Source: Bacteroidota bacterium (GTDB lineage: Bacteria; Bacteroidota; Bacteroidia; Chitinophagales; Chitinophagaceae). Taken from it: a DNA stretch of 64,000 bases. The stretch is taken from the NCBI GenBank assembly GCA_018268055.1, contig JAFDXF010000086.1, forward strand, positions 1 through 64,000. Reading direction: 5' to 3'. The notes under the pieces are model-generated. The model did not search any database. It was not told the DNA's origin and worked only from the letters and a program-made list of their open reading frames with translations. Numbering within the stretch: position 1 is the stretch's first letter; each line of letters begins with the position of its first letter. This document shows, piece by piece, positions 25,399 to 35,003 of the stretch. Made by a program: the position numbers and the translations under genes.

Positions 25399-26448
25399 TT
25401 ATAATGCCAACGCTTTTATAAAATCACTCACTAAATAACTAAGCAGTTTCCCGCTTGTGGTATCAGTGCGGCCATCACTCAGTCTTGTAGCGCCTTCGCA
25501 AATATGTAGATAAGCAGGTTTGCTTACTGAAGCAGTGTAAGAAATATATTGTCTTGCCTGAGTAGGCAAAATGCCCACGGGCGTCATTGCGCTGCTCAAT
25601 GTATGCTCAATGCAATCAATGTCTAAGTCAATGCCACAAAGTGTATCATCGGTAAAATCGGTGGCATGAGCAATAGATTGCAAGAACGTTCTTTTCTCAT
25701 GCACAAAAATATCTTCATAAGTAATGCAATCTACAAATGGATTATTGACAATATCAATCCACATGTTTTGCGGAATATAATTTTCGTGCAAACCTACCAC
25801 ACAGTATTTCTGCAGATAACCATCTTCTTCTGCATAGCGAAAAGCATTGCCGCTATGTCGGCCTTCCAATGGGCGGTAATCCGCATGTGCATCTAAATTC
25901 ATACAATTAATTTGTGCCAACGGAATTACGCCTGCTTTGTGCCAACCTTTGGCAGCACCTTTTATCAAAGGATAAGAATTATTATGTCCACCACCAACCG
26001 CTATCGGTACTTTCTTTTGCTCTGTAATCAATTTCACTAATTGTTCCACTGCATCATCAATCGTATTGACCGAATGACGATAAGCTTCTATTTTTTCATC
26101 CGGTGTGCTTGCCGTTGTATCAATCAAATATTGTATATCACCAAAATCAAAATGACCGATCAGCAATATATCTCCGCCATCACAAAAATCATTGCTTTGT
26201 ATATTCAAAAAACTTTGCAGAAACGGCAACCATAATGTATCCGTCCCTCCTATTCCATAATTTCCTTTTGTACCTAAATCTTCCGGAATGCCAAACAACA
26301 CATATTTTGCATCGGAGGCAGCAATTGCTTTTGCCAAATCTGTTTCTTCTTTCACCACCTGAATACGTTCGCCCAACTTCGTTTCATAGCGACGTATCTT
26401 AGTCAAAGACAAAACATCTTGCTTATTATAAATTTTTAAATGCTGCAT
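25399..26448 (-). CDS. hutG: Formimidoylglutamase (arginase family)
   Basis: 349 residues from the ATG at 26448. A longer frame from 26487 would overlap the end of ftcD, and MQHLKIYNKQ fits better. It belongs to the arginase/ureohydrolase family with a two-manganese site: GGGHNNS (GGGH), NLDAHADYR (DAHxD) and GIDLDIDCI (DxDxxD). In histidine breakdown this enzyme cleaves N-formimidoyl-glutamate to glutamate and formamide. Its neighbour ftcD acts on the same compound by the folate route, so the pair may offer alternative endings. It follows ftcD by 13 bases and is surely co-transcribed. Arginase-like proteins can also act on other guanidino compounds. Confidence 0.82.
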   Translation of the reverse strand: MQHLKIYNKQDVLSLTKIRRYETKLGERIQVVKEETDLAKAIAASDAKYVLFGIPEDLGTKGNYGIGGTDTLWLPFLQSFLNIQSNDFCDGGDILLIGHFDFGDIQYLIDTTASTPDEKIEAYRHSVNTIDDAVEQLVKLITEQKKVPIAVGGGHNNSYPLIKGAAKGWHKAGVIPLAQINCMNLDAHADYRPLEGRHSGNAFRYAEEDGYLQKYCVVGLHENYIPQNMWIDIVNNPFVDCITYEDIFVHEKRTFLQSIAHATDFTDDTLCGIDLDIDCIEHTLSSAMTPVGILPTQARQYISYTASVSKPAYLHICEGATRLSDGRTDTTSGKLLSYLVSDFIKALAL

Positions 26449-26461
26449 ATCAGTTTGCTGT

Positions 26462-28114
26462 TTATTGGCTGATTCTTTCGTCAACATATTGTATGATTTC
26501 TGCCTCTAAAGCTATGGCTTTACTTTCAATCTCTTTACCTTTTGAAATGATTTTATTTACAAAATCCTTATCTGCAAAGCCGGAAGCGTTAATCTTCACG
26601 TTCATAAATGCGCCGATTACAGCACTACGGGCACAGAGCGCACCTACTCCTGCATCACTGATAGAATTTGGGTTTCCTATCTCAGCCATTTTTTGAATCA
26701 CTTCCATACTCTCCAATGCCAGCTGCATTACTTTATACGGAACTTCAATGGCGTTTTTCGTAGCTGCTTGCAATGCCGCACTTCTTATTTTTTTATCTTC
26801 TTCAGTTGCCTTTGGCAAACTCATTGCCTGCATAATTTGGTTGAAAGCGCTTGTGTCTTCATCCACCAATTTCAATAATGCATTTTTATACTGCTGCCCT
26901 TTCTCTGCCCAGTTGCTAAATTCTTCCCAGCGTTCATCCCAACCTTTTTTGTGCGAAGAAAGATTGGCCACCATCGTGGCAAGTGAAACACCCAAAGCGC
27001 CAATATAAGCCGAAATAGAACCACCACCCGGAGCAGGAGATTCACTTGCTGTTTCATCGGCAAATGCTGTCAACTTCATATTGATGAGTCGCTCATCCGA
27101 TTTATTGCGCAATAGATATTCAATTATTTTTTCTTCCGGATTAAAAGGCGCCAGTTCATCCAATCCCATTGACTTCACAGCGATTTTTATTAACTCCGCT
27201 TCAGATACTCCTGTTGATCGTTTTTGTTTTTTCAAAAAGTATTTACCTGCATCTAACATTGCTTTCAGTGGTATCAGTCCGACTAATTCACTTCCGGTTA
27301 CTCTTATTCCACGAGCATCTGCACACCTGCACACTTCATCAAATGCGATATGTACGGGAGTAATATTAATATTCGTCAGGTTCATGCTAATCTGTGCCAC
27401 ACCATATTCTTCAATATACCAGCCGATTGCTTTCACCGATTTCAATGTGCCGGGTTGTGTTATCATTTGCCCATTTGCATCTTTTGTTTTTCGTCCTGCT
27501 TCACGCACATCAAAGGCAATAGCATTTGCTCTTCTTGTAGAAGTAGTATTCAGGTTGATATTATATGCCACTAAAAAATCTCTTGCGCCGATTACTGTTC
27601 CGCCACGCTTTGCATCAAATTCGGCAGGACCAAAATCAGGTTTCCATTCAGGCAATTTTATTTTTTTGAAAAAACCTTCGTACTCACCAGCACGTATCAC
27701 CGAAAGATTATTACGTTCTTTATTCGGCTGTGCAGCTTCATATAAATAAATCGGAATTTGCAACTCATCACCTACTCTCTTTGCCAATCGCTGTGCATAC
27801 TGAGCAGTTTCTTCCATGCTGATATTGGCAATCGGAATGAGTGGACACACATCGGTAGCGCCCATGCGTGGATGCTCGCCTTTGTGTTTGCTCATATCTA
27901 TCAACTCACCTGCTTTCCTTATAGCAAGATAAGCGGCTTCAATCACTGCATCAGGATTTCCTACAAAAGTTACTACTGTTCTATTCGTAGCCTTACCCGG
28001 ATCCACATTCAATAAGCGAACACCCTCAACAGTTTCAATAGTATCAGTAATTTGTTTGATGATATTCAAATCATTGCCCTCGCTGAAATTGGGTACACAT
28101 TCTATCAATTGCAT
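26462..28114 (-). CDS. ftcD: Bifunctional glutamate formimidoyltransferase / formimidoyl-THF cyclodeaminase
   Basis: 550 residues, two fused domains as in the animal enzyme. The formimidoyltransferase (1-340) shows ECVPNFSEGND, the folate-site stretch GEHPRMGATDVCPLIPI and RITGSELVGLIPL-type sequence (RGIRVTGSELVGL). The cyclodeaminase (345-550) shows DETASESPAPGGGSISAYIGALG. Together they move the formimino group from formimidoyl-glutamate to tetrahydrofolate and release ammonia, ending histidine degradation. It precedes hutG in one operon; hutI is 13 kb away. Confidence 0.93.
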   Translation of the reverse strand: MQLIECVPNFSEGNDLNIIKQITDTIETVEGVRLLNVDPGKATNRTVVTFVGNPDAVIEAAYLAIRKAGELIDMSKHKGEHPRMGATDVCPLIPIANISMEETAQYAQRLAKRVGDELQIPIYLYEAAQPNKERNNLSVIRAGEYEGFFKKIKLPEWKPDFGPAEFDAKRGGTVIGARDFLVAYNINLNTTSTRRANAIAFDVREAGRKTKDANGQMITQPGTLKSVKAIGWYIEEYGVAQISMNLTNINITPVHIAFDEVCRCADARGIRVTGSELVGLIPLKAMLDAGKYFLKKQKRSTGVSEAELIKIAVKSMGLDELAPFNPEEKIIEYLLRNKSDERLINMKLTAFADETASESPAPGGGSISAYIGALGVSLATMVANLSSHKKGWDERWEEFSNWAEKGQQYKNALLKLVDEDTSAFNQIMQAMSLPKATEEDKKIRSAALQAATKNAIEVPYKVMQLALESMEVIQKMAEIGNPNSISDAGVGALCARSAVIGAFMNVKINASGFADKDFVNKIISKGKEIESKAIALEAEIIQYVDERISQ

Positions 28115-28450
28115 AGCAAATATTTCTTGCTAAGATAAGATGCGGGAGGGAAAGAAAAAGATTTGCAAATAAAAATATCGTTTATACCATTTATGATTAT
28201 TATTAAAATCTGTATGACTTTAGTGCTTTAGACGTATAGCCTAACTTTGCCAAAAATATCTCTAAAACTGAGTTTGGCTGTTGCCTCTTTACCCAAAATG
28301 TAGTTCTTAAAGATTAAATGTCCAATGCAGGTTAGGCTGAAAATAATTTAGAAACAATATATTACAATGTATTGTCTAAAGTAAAATGCATTTCGAATAA
28401 AACTTATTGCATTTAAATTAATAGATAAAACTAACATTTAGGAATAAGCG
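28115..28450. other. 336-base AT-rich gap
   Basis: No gene and no consensus promoter seen. It has a separated 8-base inverted pair, AGCCTAAC (28238-28245) and GTTAGGCT (28331-28338), too far apart to interpret. Confidence 0.5.
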
Positions 28451-29683
28451 TTATTGGCATTGATTATTTAAAAATCTTATAGTAGCTTTATTGAAATCGC
28501 TATACATCTGATGGTCAGAAACGGATAAACTTATTTGTTCCCTTACAAATGCCAATTGCATTGGTGATAAGCTTACTGAAATAGGAAACATTGTTGGGTT
28601 AGCATTTAATGCACTTTGAAAATCTTCTGAGTATCCAATAAAATAGTTTTTTGCATCCAAAAATCTGTTAGCCTTTAGTTCGTTAAAAATGTTAGAGGAC
28701 AATCCTAAACTTATATCACCACGGCGTGCAAATCGCTCTGGATATAAAGGTGCTCGCTCCCTAATCAAATATTTTGCACATATTCCTCTTCCATTAATTG
28801 TTTGAACGTTACTTAAAGCATTGTTGTTGCCAGTGGCACCTACTTCAGGGTTATTATCAAACTTCGCCATACAAAATAATAACGGAGTACTTGTGTTTTG
28901 TGCAACATAATTTCCAGACGGTGCACAATAGCTTACACCAGCTTTATATTTATAAATCATAGATAAGGCTGCCGAAAAATTACCTCCATTGCTCATACCA
29001 ATGCTAAACAAAGGTTTACTTCTATTCGTAACACCACGATTATAAAAAGTATCAGCAATTATCCTAATATTGGCATAGTCCACATTGGCAATGGTATCAA
29101 TCGGAGTAGTATTCCATCTTATTTTTCCATCACCATTTAAGTCAGTGTTGGTAGTCGACTCTTCGGACTCAGTAATTATAACTGCATAATTATTATTAAC
29201 TAAATCATTAATCATCAATTGCCATTCATATCCTGAAACCAAGTAAAAAGCGCTACCACTTGTACCATGTAAAAGATAAACAATACCCTTATGGTTAGCA
29301 GGAAAATAATAGTACACGGGTTTTAAACGGGTTTCCCCTTTTATTTGTTCATAATTTAAGGTAAATGGTGTACAGTTTATAATATTGCTTGTAAAAACCT
29401 CATCCTTAGCTGGCATAATAAACCAAGTATGCCATTCACCTGATGAGTTATTTAGTAAACCAATATCAGTGCCTGTCCAAGAACCAAAGGTTTGAGTAGA
29501 TGAATAGGCTGTACTAAAAATATTTACGGTATCGCCAACTTTATATTTTCCACTGCCATAGCCATTTACTACTGATACTAAAAAACTATCCGTGTTTGTA
29601 TTTATTGGATTACTGCTATTTTTCTTGCATGAGAAAAAGAATAATGTCAAACTCAAAATTGAAATCGCATATTTAAATACCAT
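28451..29683 (-). CDS. Secreted lipoprotein: InlB-type repeat plus alpha/beta hydrolase
   Basis: 410 residues. Lipid Cys at 19 (LFFFSCKK). Residues about 33-105 resemble a divergent InlB B-repeat (VVNGYGSGKYKVGDTVNIF ... FGSWTGTDIG ... FIMPAKDEVFTSN). From about 115 an alpha/beta hydrolase follows, with an oxyanion-region LLHGTSG and nucleophile elbow GMSNGGN (Ser in G-x-S-x-G), resembling secreted PHB-depolymerase or feruloyl-esterase-like enzymes. A final His candidate is in VSDHQMYSDF. It likely cleaves an ester outside the cell; the substrate is unknown. No operon partner. Confidence 0.75.
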   Translation of the reverse strand: MVFKYAISILSLTLFFFSCKKNSSNPINTNTDSFLVSVVNGYGSGKYKVGDTVNIFSTAYSSTQTFGSWTGTDIGLLNNSSGEWHTWFIMPAKDEVFTSNIINCTPFTLNYEQIKGETRLKPVYYYFPANHKGIVYLLHGTSGSAFYLVSGYEWQLMINDLVNNNYAVIITESEESTTNTDLNGDGKIRWNTTPIDTIANVDYANIRIIADTFYNRGVTNRSKPLFSIGMSNGGNFSAALSMIYKYKAGVSYCAPSGNYVAQNTSTPLLFCMAKFDNNPEVGATGNNNALSNVQTINGRGICAKYLIRERAPLYPERFARRGDISLGLSSNIFNELKANRFLDAKNYFIGYSEDFQSALNANPTMFPISVSLSPMQLAFVREQISLSVSDHQMYSDFNKATIRFLNNQCQ

Positions 29684-30056
29684 TTTTTAATTTTTAAGAC
29701 TCATTATTTATAAGATAGTTTAAACAAAATAAATTAATTTTTCTGCCAACTTAAAGGATACGACTAACGAGTTACAGATGATTTCATAATAAACTTAAAG
29801 TTTTATACTTCACAATATTCAATGCTGCACTCTTGTATGCATACTAAATTGAAGAATACTTTATATCACATATTATTGAATATTGTATCAGGAAAATAAT
29901 TATGGTATAAGTTTTTCATTTTTTCAAAGGGCCCATTTTTAAAGATAGGATACTGATTAAAGATCTATGATTTAGGATAACAAGCTAAAAAAAAACCGCC
30001 GACCAGTCTATCTCTAAACTGCCCGACGGCTTAAAATAATTAAAACAATGAATTAC
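29684..30056. other. 373-base AT-rich gap
   Basis: Only the terminator of the cytochrome gene (29987-30032) is recognisable. The remaining DNA is about 300 bases with no frame, tRNA or consensus promoter. Confidence 0.55.
29987..30032 (-). terminator. Intrinsic terminator after the cytochrome c gene
   Basis: On the minus strand CCGTCGGGCAGT pairs with ACTGGTCGGCGG around a 10-base loop (two mismatches, one wobble), then nine T. It lies 25 bases after the stop. Confidence 0.75.
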
Positions 30057-30458
30057 TTACTTCTTCAATAGAAGAACGTATTTCACCATTGCTTCAGCAT
30101 CTTCTAATGATACAGTTGGATGTGGCGTCATTGGAACTTCGCCCCAGTTGCCTTTACCACCATCAATGATTTTATGTGCAAGGTGTGTCACCATTGTATC
30201 TGATGAACCGGCATATTTGTTTGCTACTAAAACATACTCAGGTCCAATTAATTTCTCATCTACTTTATGACAAGTAAGACAATCATTCTTAGCAACCAAT
30301 GCTAAACCTTTTTGATAGTCAGGATTTTCAGACACATCCGTTGTTGCAGGTGCAGTCGGTGTTGCTGGCGCAGGATTATCACCGCCGCCGCTGTTTGATT
30401 TTCCTCCGCAAGAAGCAAGTACTGCTGCTATTGCCAGGCTAAAGATTATTTTTTTCAT
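30057..30458 (-). CDS. Cytochrome c lipoprotein (c-551/552 type)
   Basis: 133 residues. A lipoprotein signal ends in LASC (Cys17), then a Gly/Pro/Ala/Thr linker, then a single cytochrome domain with CLTCH (60-64), the IGPEY turn and a distal Met in the PMTPHPTVS segment. It is a small periplasmic electron carrier. Gene position, 36 bases after the sugar-isomerase gene on the same strand, suggests it takes electrons from a sugar dehydrogenase. Confidence 0.9.
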   Translation of the reverse strand: MKKIIFSLAIAAVLASCGGKSNSGGGDNPAPATPTAPATTDVSENPDYQKGLALVAKNDCLTCHKVDEKLIGPEYVLVANKYAGSSDTMVTHLAHKIIDGGKGNWGEVPMTPHPTVSLEDAEAMVKYVLLLKK

Positions 30459-30494
30459 TATAAATGTTTTAAAGGCTGCAAGTTAATTCTTATT

Positions 30495-31550
30495 TCAATC
30501 GAGTCCCAACAATTCTCTATTGGCATTTACATCTGTTCCACTTTTTGCAAAATCATCAAAGGATTTTTCTGTTACTTGTATGATATGCTTTTCTATAAAA
30601 GGTGCTCCTTCCTTAGCGCCTTGCTCTGGATTTTTGATACAACACTCCCATTCCATTACTGCCCATCCGGCATAATTATATTGAGATAACTTACTGAAAA
30701 TCATTTTAAAATCCACTTGTCCATCACCCGGTGAGCGATAACGTCCTGCCCTATTTGCCCAGCTCTGATAACCACCAAATGTGCCTTGCTTTCCGGTAGG
30801 ATTAAATTCGGCGTCTTTTACATGAAAAGATTTAATTTTTGTATGATAAAAATCAATAAACTGAATATAGTTCAATTGCTGCAAAACAAAGTGTGATGGG
30901 TCGTATAAGATACATGCACGTGGATGATTCTTTACTTCTTCCAAAAACATTTCATAAGTAATGCCATCAAACAAATCTTCACCCGGATGAATTTCATAAC
31001 AAACATCCACACCACATTCATCAAAATAATTGAGTATCGGCATCCAACGTTTACCCAATTCTTTAAACCCTTCTTCTACCAATCCGGCAGGTCTTTGCGG
31101 CCATGGGTGAAATGTGTGCCACAAAAGTGAACCGCTAAATGTAGCATGTGCAGTCAGCCCTAAATTTTGTGATGCCTTTGCACCATATTTTAATTGTTGT
31201 ATTGCCCATTCAGTTCTTGCTTTCGGATTTTTCTTTATGGCATCAGGAGCAAAGCCATCAAATAATAAATCATAAGCAGGATGCACTGCTACCAGCTGAC
31301 CTTGCAAGTGTGTAGATAACTCTGATATTTCTAAACCACAACTTTGAACGATGCCTTTAATTTCATCAGAGTATGTTTTACTTTCGGCAGCTCTTTGCAA
31401 ATTGATACAGCGACTATCCCAAGTTGGTATTTGCACTGCTTTATATCCTAAAGATTTTGCCCAGTTACAAATGGAGTGTAGATTGTTGAACGGTTCTTTA
31501 TCATCCAAAAACTGAGCTAAAAATATTCCGGGGCCTTTTATTGTTTTCAT
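30495..31550 (-). CDS. Sugar phosphate isomerase/epimerase (xylose isomerase-like TIM barrel)
   Basis: 351 residues, cytosolic, no signal peptide. The xylose-isomerase-like barrel is seen from metal-site pieces: VCYEIHPGEDLFDG (Glu), LYDPSHFVLQ (Asp-His), KSFHVKDAEF (His) and AVMEWECC (Glu). Members isomerise, epimerise or eliminate sugars; the substrate cannot be read. It lies between the cytochrome c gene and the Gfo/Idh gene, all on one strand. Confidence 0.88.
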   Translation of the reverse strand: MKTIKGPGIFLAQFLDDKEPFNNLHSICNWAKSLGYKAVQIPTWDSRCINLQRAAESKTYSDEIKGIVQSCGLEISELSTHLQGQLVAVHPAYDLLFDGFAPDAIKKNPKARTEWAIQQLKYGAKASQNLGLTAHATFSGSLLWHTFHPWPQRPAGLVEEGFKELGKRWMPILNYFDECGVDVCYEIHPGEDLFDGITYEMFLEEVKNHPRACILYDPSHFVLQQLNYIQFIDFYHTKIKSFHVKDAEFNPTGKQGTFGGYQSWANRAGRYRSPGDGQVDFKMIFSKLSQYNYAGWAVMEWECCIKNPEQGAKEGAPFIEKHIIQVTEKSFDDFAKSGTDVNANRELLGLD

Positions 31551-31624
31551 TTTTATAAATATTAAATCACAGCGTACACTGATCTTTTACAATGTGTATT
31601 TATTTCAAAATTTAATATGATATT

Positions 31625-32782
31625 TTACACAACAAACTTGCTCCATTTTTCATTGCTCTTCCCCGAAGCGATTACATTTTCAATAAACGCCATTCCTCGC
31701 ACGCCTTCTTCTATTCCCGGAAAATCAAGCCATTCTTCTTTGGGCTGCAATCCTTCCTTCTGTGCATTTACACATAAAGCAAAATTTCGATACAGATTTG
31801 CAAACGCCTCTAAGTAGCCTTCCGGATGCCCCGCAGGCACTCTGGTATTATGCTTTGCAAAAGAACTTAAATAATCTGTGCCTGCTCGCCAAACTTCCAA
31901 AGGCTTATCCGGCCATTTTACTAATAATGTATTAGCATCACACTGTTGCCATTCTATGCCGCCTTTTTCTCCATGCACTTTTATTTTAATATTATTTTCT
32001 TCACCGGAAGCAACTTGCGTAGCAATTAAAACACCGCTTGCTCCATGATTAAACTTTAAAAGCACAGCCCCATCGTCATCCAATTTTCTTCCGGGTACAA
32101 CTATATTTATATCCGCACAAATTTTTTCTACCTCTAAGCCTGAAATATATTCTGCCAGATTAAAAGCATGTGTACCAATATCACCCATTGCACCGGCAAT
32201 GCCGCTTTTGTTTGGGTCTGTTCGCCATGATGCTTGCTTTTGATTTGCTCCTTCCAAAAAAGTACTCAACCATCCTTGCGGATATTCTACAAATACTTTT
32301 CTGATTTTTCCAAACTTTCCACTCAACACTTGTTGCCTTGCTTCTTTTACCATCGGGTAGCCGTTGTAGGTATGTGTGAGCAACAAATATTTCCCTGAAG
32401 CTGCTACAATCTTTTTTAATTCTTTTGCTTCTGCCAAATTAAATGTTGCAGGCTTATCCAGCACAACATGAAATCCGTTTTCTAAAGCCAATTTTGCAGG
32501 TTCAAAATGTAAATGATTTGGCGTAACAATACTCACAAAATCCATTCGTTCTGATTCGGGCAGTAATTTTTCTTTTTTAAAAAGTTCTTGGAAATTTTCA
32601 TACACCCGATTTTCGTTTAAGAACAATTCTTTGCCCATTTGCTTCGCCTTTTGAGAATCACTGCTGAAAGCGCCGCATACCAATTCAATTGCTCCATCCA
32701 TATTCGCAGCTATACGATGTACTGCACCGATAAATGCACCAGGTCCGCCACCAATCATTCCCATTTTTAGTTTACGATTCAT
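31625..32782 (-). CDS. Gfo/Idh/MocA family NAD(P)-dependent oxidoreductase
   Basis: 385 residues from the ATG at 32782; an upstream in-frame start is rejected because the cofactor loop KMGMIGGGPGAFIGAVH must be near the N-terminus. The Rossmann domain (1-125) includes the DKPATFN motif (EKP-like, with the cofactor Lys) and VTPNHLH; the second domain has DIGTHAFNLAEY (Asp-x3-His catalytic pair). It oxidises or reduces a sugar or inositol. A -7 element TATGTTTG (minus strand, 32828-32835) lies 46 bases upstream. Confidence 0.9.
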   Translation of the reverse strand: MNRKLKMGMIGGGPGAFIGAVHRIAANMDGAIELVCGAFSSDSQKAKQMGKELFLNENRVYENFQELFKKEKLLPESERMDFVSIVTPNHLHFEPAKLALENGFHVVLDKPATFNLAEAKELKKIVAASGKYLLLTHTYNGYPMVKEARQQVLSGKFGKIRKVFVEYPQGWLSTFLEGANQKQASWRTDPNKSGIAGAMGDIGTHAFNLAEYISGLEVEKICADINIVVPGRKLDDDGAVLLKFNHGASGVLIATQVASGEENNIKIKVHGEKGGIEWQQCDANTLLVKWPDKPLEVWRAGTDYLSSFAKHNTRVPAGHPEGYLEAFANLYRNFALCVNAQKEGLQPKEEWLDFPGIEEGVRGMAFIENVIASGKSNEKWSKFVV

Positions 32783-32827
32783 TGCAACAAACGTTTGAAG
32801 TATTCTTGTATCATATTTTTTTTCGTT

Positions 32828-32835
32828 CAAACATA
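32828..32835 (-). promoter_or_regulatory. Candidate -7 element (TATGTTTG) for the Gfo/Idh operon
   Basis: An exact TAnnTTTG on the minus strand, 46 bases before the Gfo/Idh start. No TTG partner at proper spacing. Confidence 0.45.
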
Positions 32836-32907
32836 AAAATACTACTAAAAACACTACATTTAACAAGACGAAATAATTTATTCAGATAAACCAAAACGAT
32901 TTTATTT

Positions 32908-34119
32908 ATGAAGTCTGCAACACGCATCCAACTTTCGGTTATGATGTTTCTGGAATTTTTCATTTGGGGTGGATGGTTTGTTACCCTCGGAACTTTTTTA
33001 GGAAATAATCTTAATGCTTCAGGCGAACAAATCGGAAATGTATTTTCTACACAGTCTTGGGGCGCTATCATTGCCCCATTTATCATCGGCCTGATTGCAG
33101 ACAGGTATTTTAATGCAGAAAGAATTTTAGGAGTCCTGCATATAGCCGGAGCAGCATTGATGTATTTAATGTATTCATCGGATAATGCTACTATATTCTT
33201 TCCTTATGCATTAGGTTATATGATTCTGTATATGCCCACTCTCGCATTGGTCAATTCTGTTTCTTTTCGTCAAATGAAAGATCCTGAAAAAGAATTTTCT
33301 CCGATCAGAGCATTCGGCACAATCGGTTGGATTGTAGCAGGATTACTCATCAGTTTTATTTTTCATTGGGATGCTAAAGAAAATATTGCACAGGGAATGT
33401 TGAAGAATACTTTTTTACTTTCAGGCATTGCTTCTGTTGCATTAGGTTTATTTAGTTTCACCTTACCCAAAACACCACCCATAAAAACTGCGGACGAAAA
33501 AGTGAGCTTAAAACAAATAATTGGCTTAGATGCTTTAAAACTTTTAAAAGACAAAAATTTTGCACTCTTTTTTATTGCATCTATTTTAATTTGTATTCCA
33601 CTTGCCTTTTATTATCAGAATGCCAATCCTTTCTTAACAGAAATCGGAGTAGAAAATCCAACCGGTAAAATGACCATTGGGCAAATATCAGAAGTGCTTT
33701 TCTTACTCGCACTTCCTATTTTCTTTACTCGCTTCGGTTTCAAAAAAACCATCTTGCTTGGCATGTTAGCCTGGGTAGTTCGTTATTTATTATTCGCCTT
33801 CGGCAATGCCGGTGAACTGAGCTTTATGCTTCTACTCGGTATTGCATTACATGGTGTGTGTTACGATTTCTTTTTTGTATCCGGTCAGTTATATACCAAT
33901 ACAAGAGCAGGCGAAAAATATAAAAGTGCTGCACAAGGCTTGATCACATTAGCCACTTACGGTGTGGGTATGTTGATTGGTTTTAAAGTAGCCGGATGCG
34001 TAACCGATGCTTACAAAGGCGATTACAAAATGATTTGGATAATCCCTGCATGTATTGCCGCAGCAGTTTTGGTTTTGTTTATGATTACTTTTAAAGATGA
34101 AAAGAAAACAGCAAATTAA
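32908..34119 (+). CDS. MFS nucleoside:H+ symporter-like permease
   Basis: 403 residues, twelve expected membrane helices. It begins with the NupG-type signature RIQLSVMMFLEFFIWGGWFVTLGTF and has IIGLIADRYFNAERILG after helix 2 and RAFGTIGWIVAG. Relatives in Bacteroidota lie beside sugar oxidation genes and may carry sugars instead of nucleosides. It is divergent from the Gfo/Idh gene and nearly touches the second sugar-isomerase gene (2 bases). Confidence 0.88.
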   Translation: MKSATRIQLSVMMFLEFFIWGGWFVTLGTFLGNNLNASGEQIGNVFSTQSWGAIIAPFIIGLIADRYFNAERILGVLHIAGAALMYLMYSSDNATIFFPYALGYMILYMPTLALVNSVSFRQMKDPEKEFSPIRAFGTIGWIVAGLLISFIFHWDAKENIAQGMLKNTFLLSGIASVALGLFSFTLPKTPPIKTADEKVSLKQIIGLDALKLLKDKNFALFFIASILICIPLAFYYQNANPFLTEIGVENPTGKMTIGQISEVLFLLALPIFFTRFGFKKTILLGMLAWVVRYLLFAFGNAGELSFMLLLGIALHGVCYDFFFVSGQLYTNTRAGEKYKSAAQGLITLATYGVGMLIGFKVAGCVTDAYKGDYKMIWIIPACIAAAVLVLFMITFKDEKKTAN

Positions 34120-34121
34120 GA

Positions 34122-34997
34122 ATGAACTATAATAGAAAAGATTTTCTTCGCCTTACGTCAGGGCTTGCGTTGGGTGCGGTATTGTCGCAATGGAGTTGCA
34201 TTTCTGCAAAGTCATTAACAGGCGATAATCACTTAAAAAATTTCGGCTTACAACTATATACACTCAGAGATACTTTTGAAAAAGACCCTTTGGAAGTTAT
34301 AAAACAATTAGCCGGTTTAGGATATAAATACTTAGAAGGATATGAACGAGCTAAAGGAATATTTTGGGGAACAAAAAATACTGAGTTTAAAAAATATGTG
34401 GATGATTTAGGAATGTCATTTATCTCCAGCCATTGCGATACAGAAAATAATTTTGAACAAAAAACAGAAGAAGCTGCTGCTGGTGGTATAAAATATTTAA
34501 TCAATTCATGGGACGGTCCAAACAGGTCAATTGATTGGTATAAAAACTTTGCAGACCATCTGAACCATTGCGGGCTGCTTTGTAAAAATGCAGGAATTAA
34601 GTTTGCATTTCACAATCATTATTTTTCTTTTGAAAAAAAAGAAGGTGTTTATCCTCAAGATATTTTAATGACCTATACCGATCCTGATTTAGTCGATTTT
34701 GAATTAGATGTATATTGGGTAGCCATTATGAAGCAAAACCCGGAAGAATGGTTGGCTAAATATCCAAATCGTTTTCGGTTGGGGCATATCAAAGATTTGG
34801 TAAAAAATCCGGGAGCTGATAATGACAAAAATTCTACCGACCTCGGCGAAGGTTCGCTCAATATTTCCTCCATCATAAAATCAGCAAAGAATAATGGGAT
34901 GAATTATTTCTTCGTGGAGCAAGAGTATTGCCCAAATGGCACACCTATGGAAGCAGTAATTAGAGATGCTGCTTATATGAAAGCATTGAGGTTTTAA
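34122..34997 (+). CDS. Exported sugar phosphate isomerase/epimerase-like protein
   Basis: 291 residues. The N-terminus (MNYNRKDFLRLTSGLALGAVLSQWSC) is a signal with a possible lipid Cys at 26, so the enzyme acts outside the cytoplasm. The barrel carries FAFHNHYFSFE (His, Glu), FELDVYWVA (Asp), GHIKDLVK (His) and FFVEQEYC (Glu), which fit a xylose-isomerase-like metal site. It follows the permease with 2 bases between genes. Exported members of this family are common in Bacteroidota sugar operons. Confidence 0.88.
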   Translation: MNYNRKDFLRLTSGLALGAVLSQWSCISAKSLTGDNHLKNFGLQLYTLRDTFEKDPLEVIKQLAGLGYKYLEGYERAKGIFWGTKNTEFKKYVDDLGMSFISSHCDTENNFEQKTEEAAAGGIKYLINSWDGPNRSIDWYKNFADHLNHCGLLCKNAGIKFAFHNHYFSFEKKEGVYPQDILMTYTDPDLVDFELDVYWVAIMKQNPEEWLAKYPNRFRLGHIKDLVKNPGADNDKNSTDLGEGSLNISSIIKSAKNNGMNYFFVEQEYCPNGTPMEAVIRDAAYMKALRF

Positions 34998-35003
34998 GAC
35001 TTT

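Noticed and set aside
27081..27749. 222-codon plus-strand frame inside ftcD
   Set aside because: It runs antisense to a well-conserved gene, has a low-complexity Ser/Phe/Ile composition and no family features.
28238..28338. Inverted pair AGCCTAAC/GTTAGGCT as an insertion-sequence end
   Set aside because: Arms are short, 85 bases apart, with no transposase frame and no target duplication.
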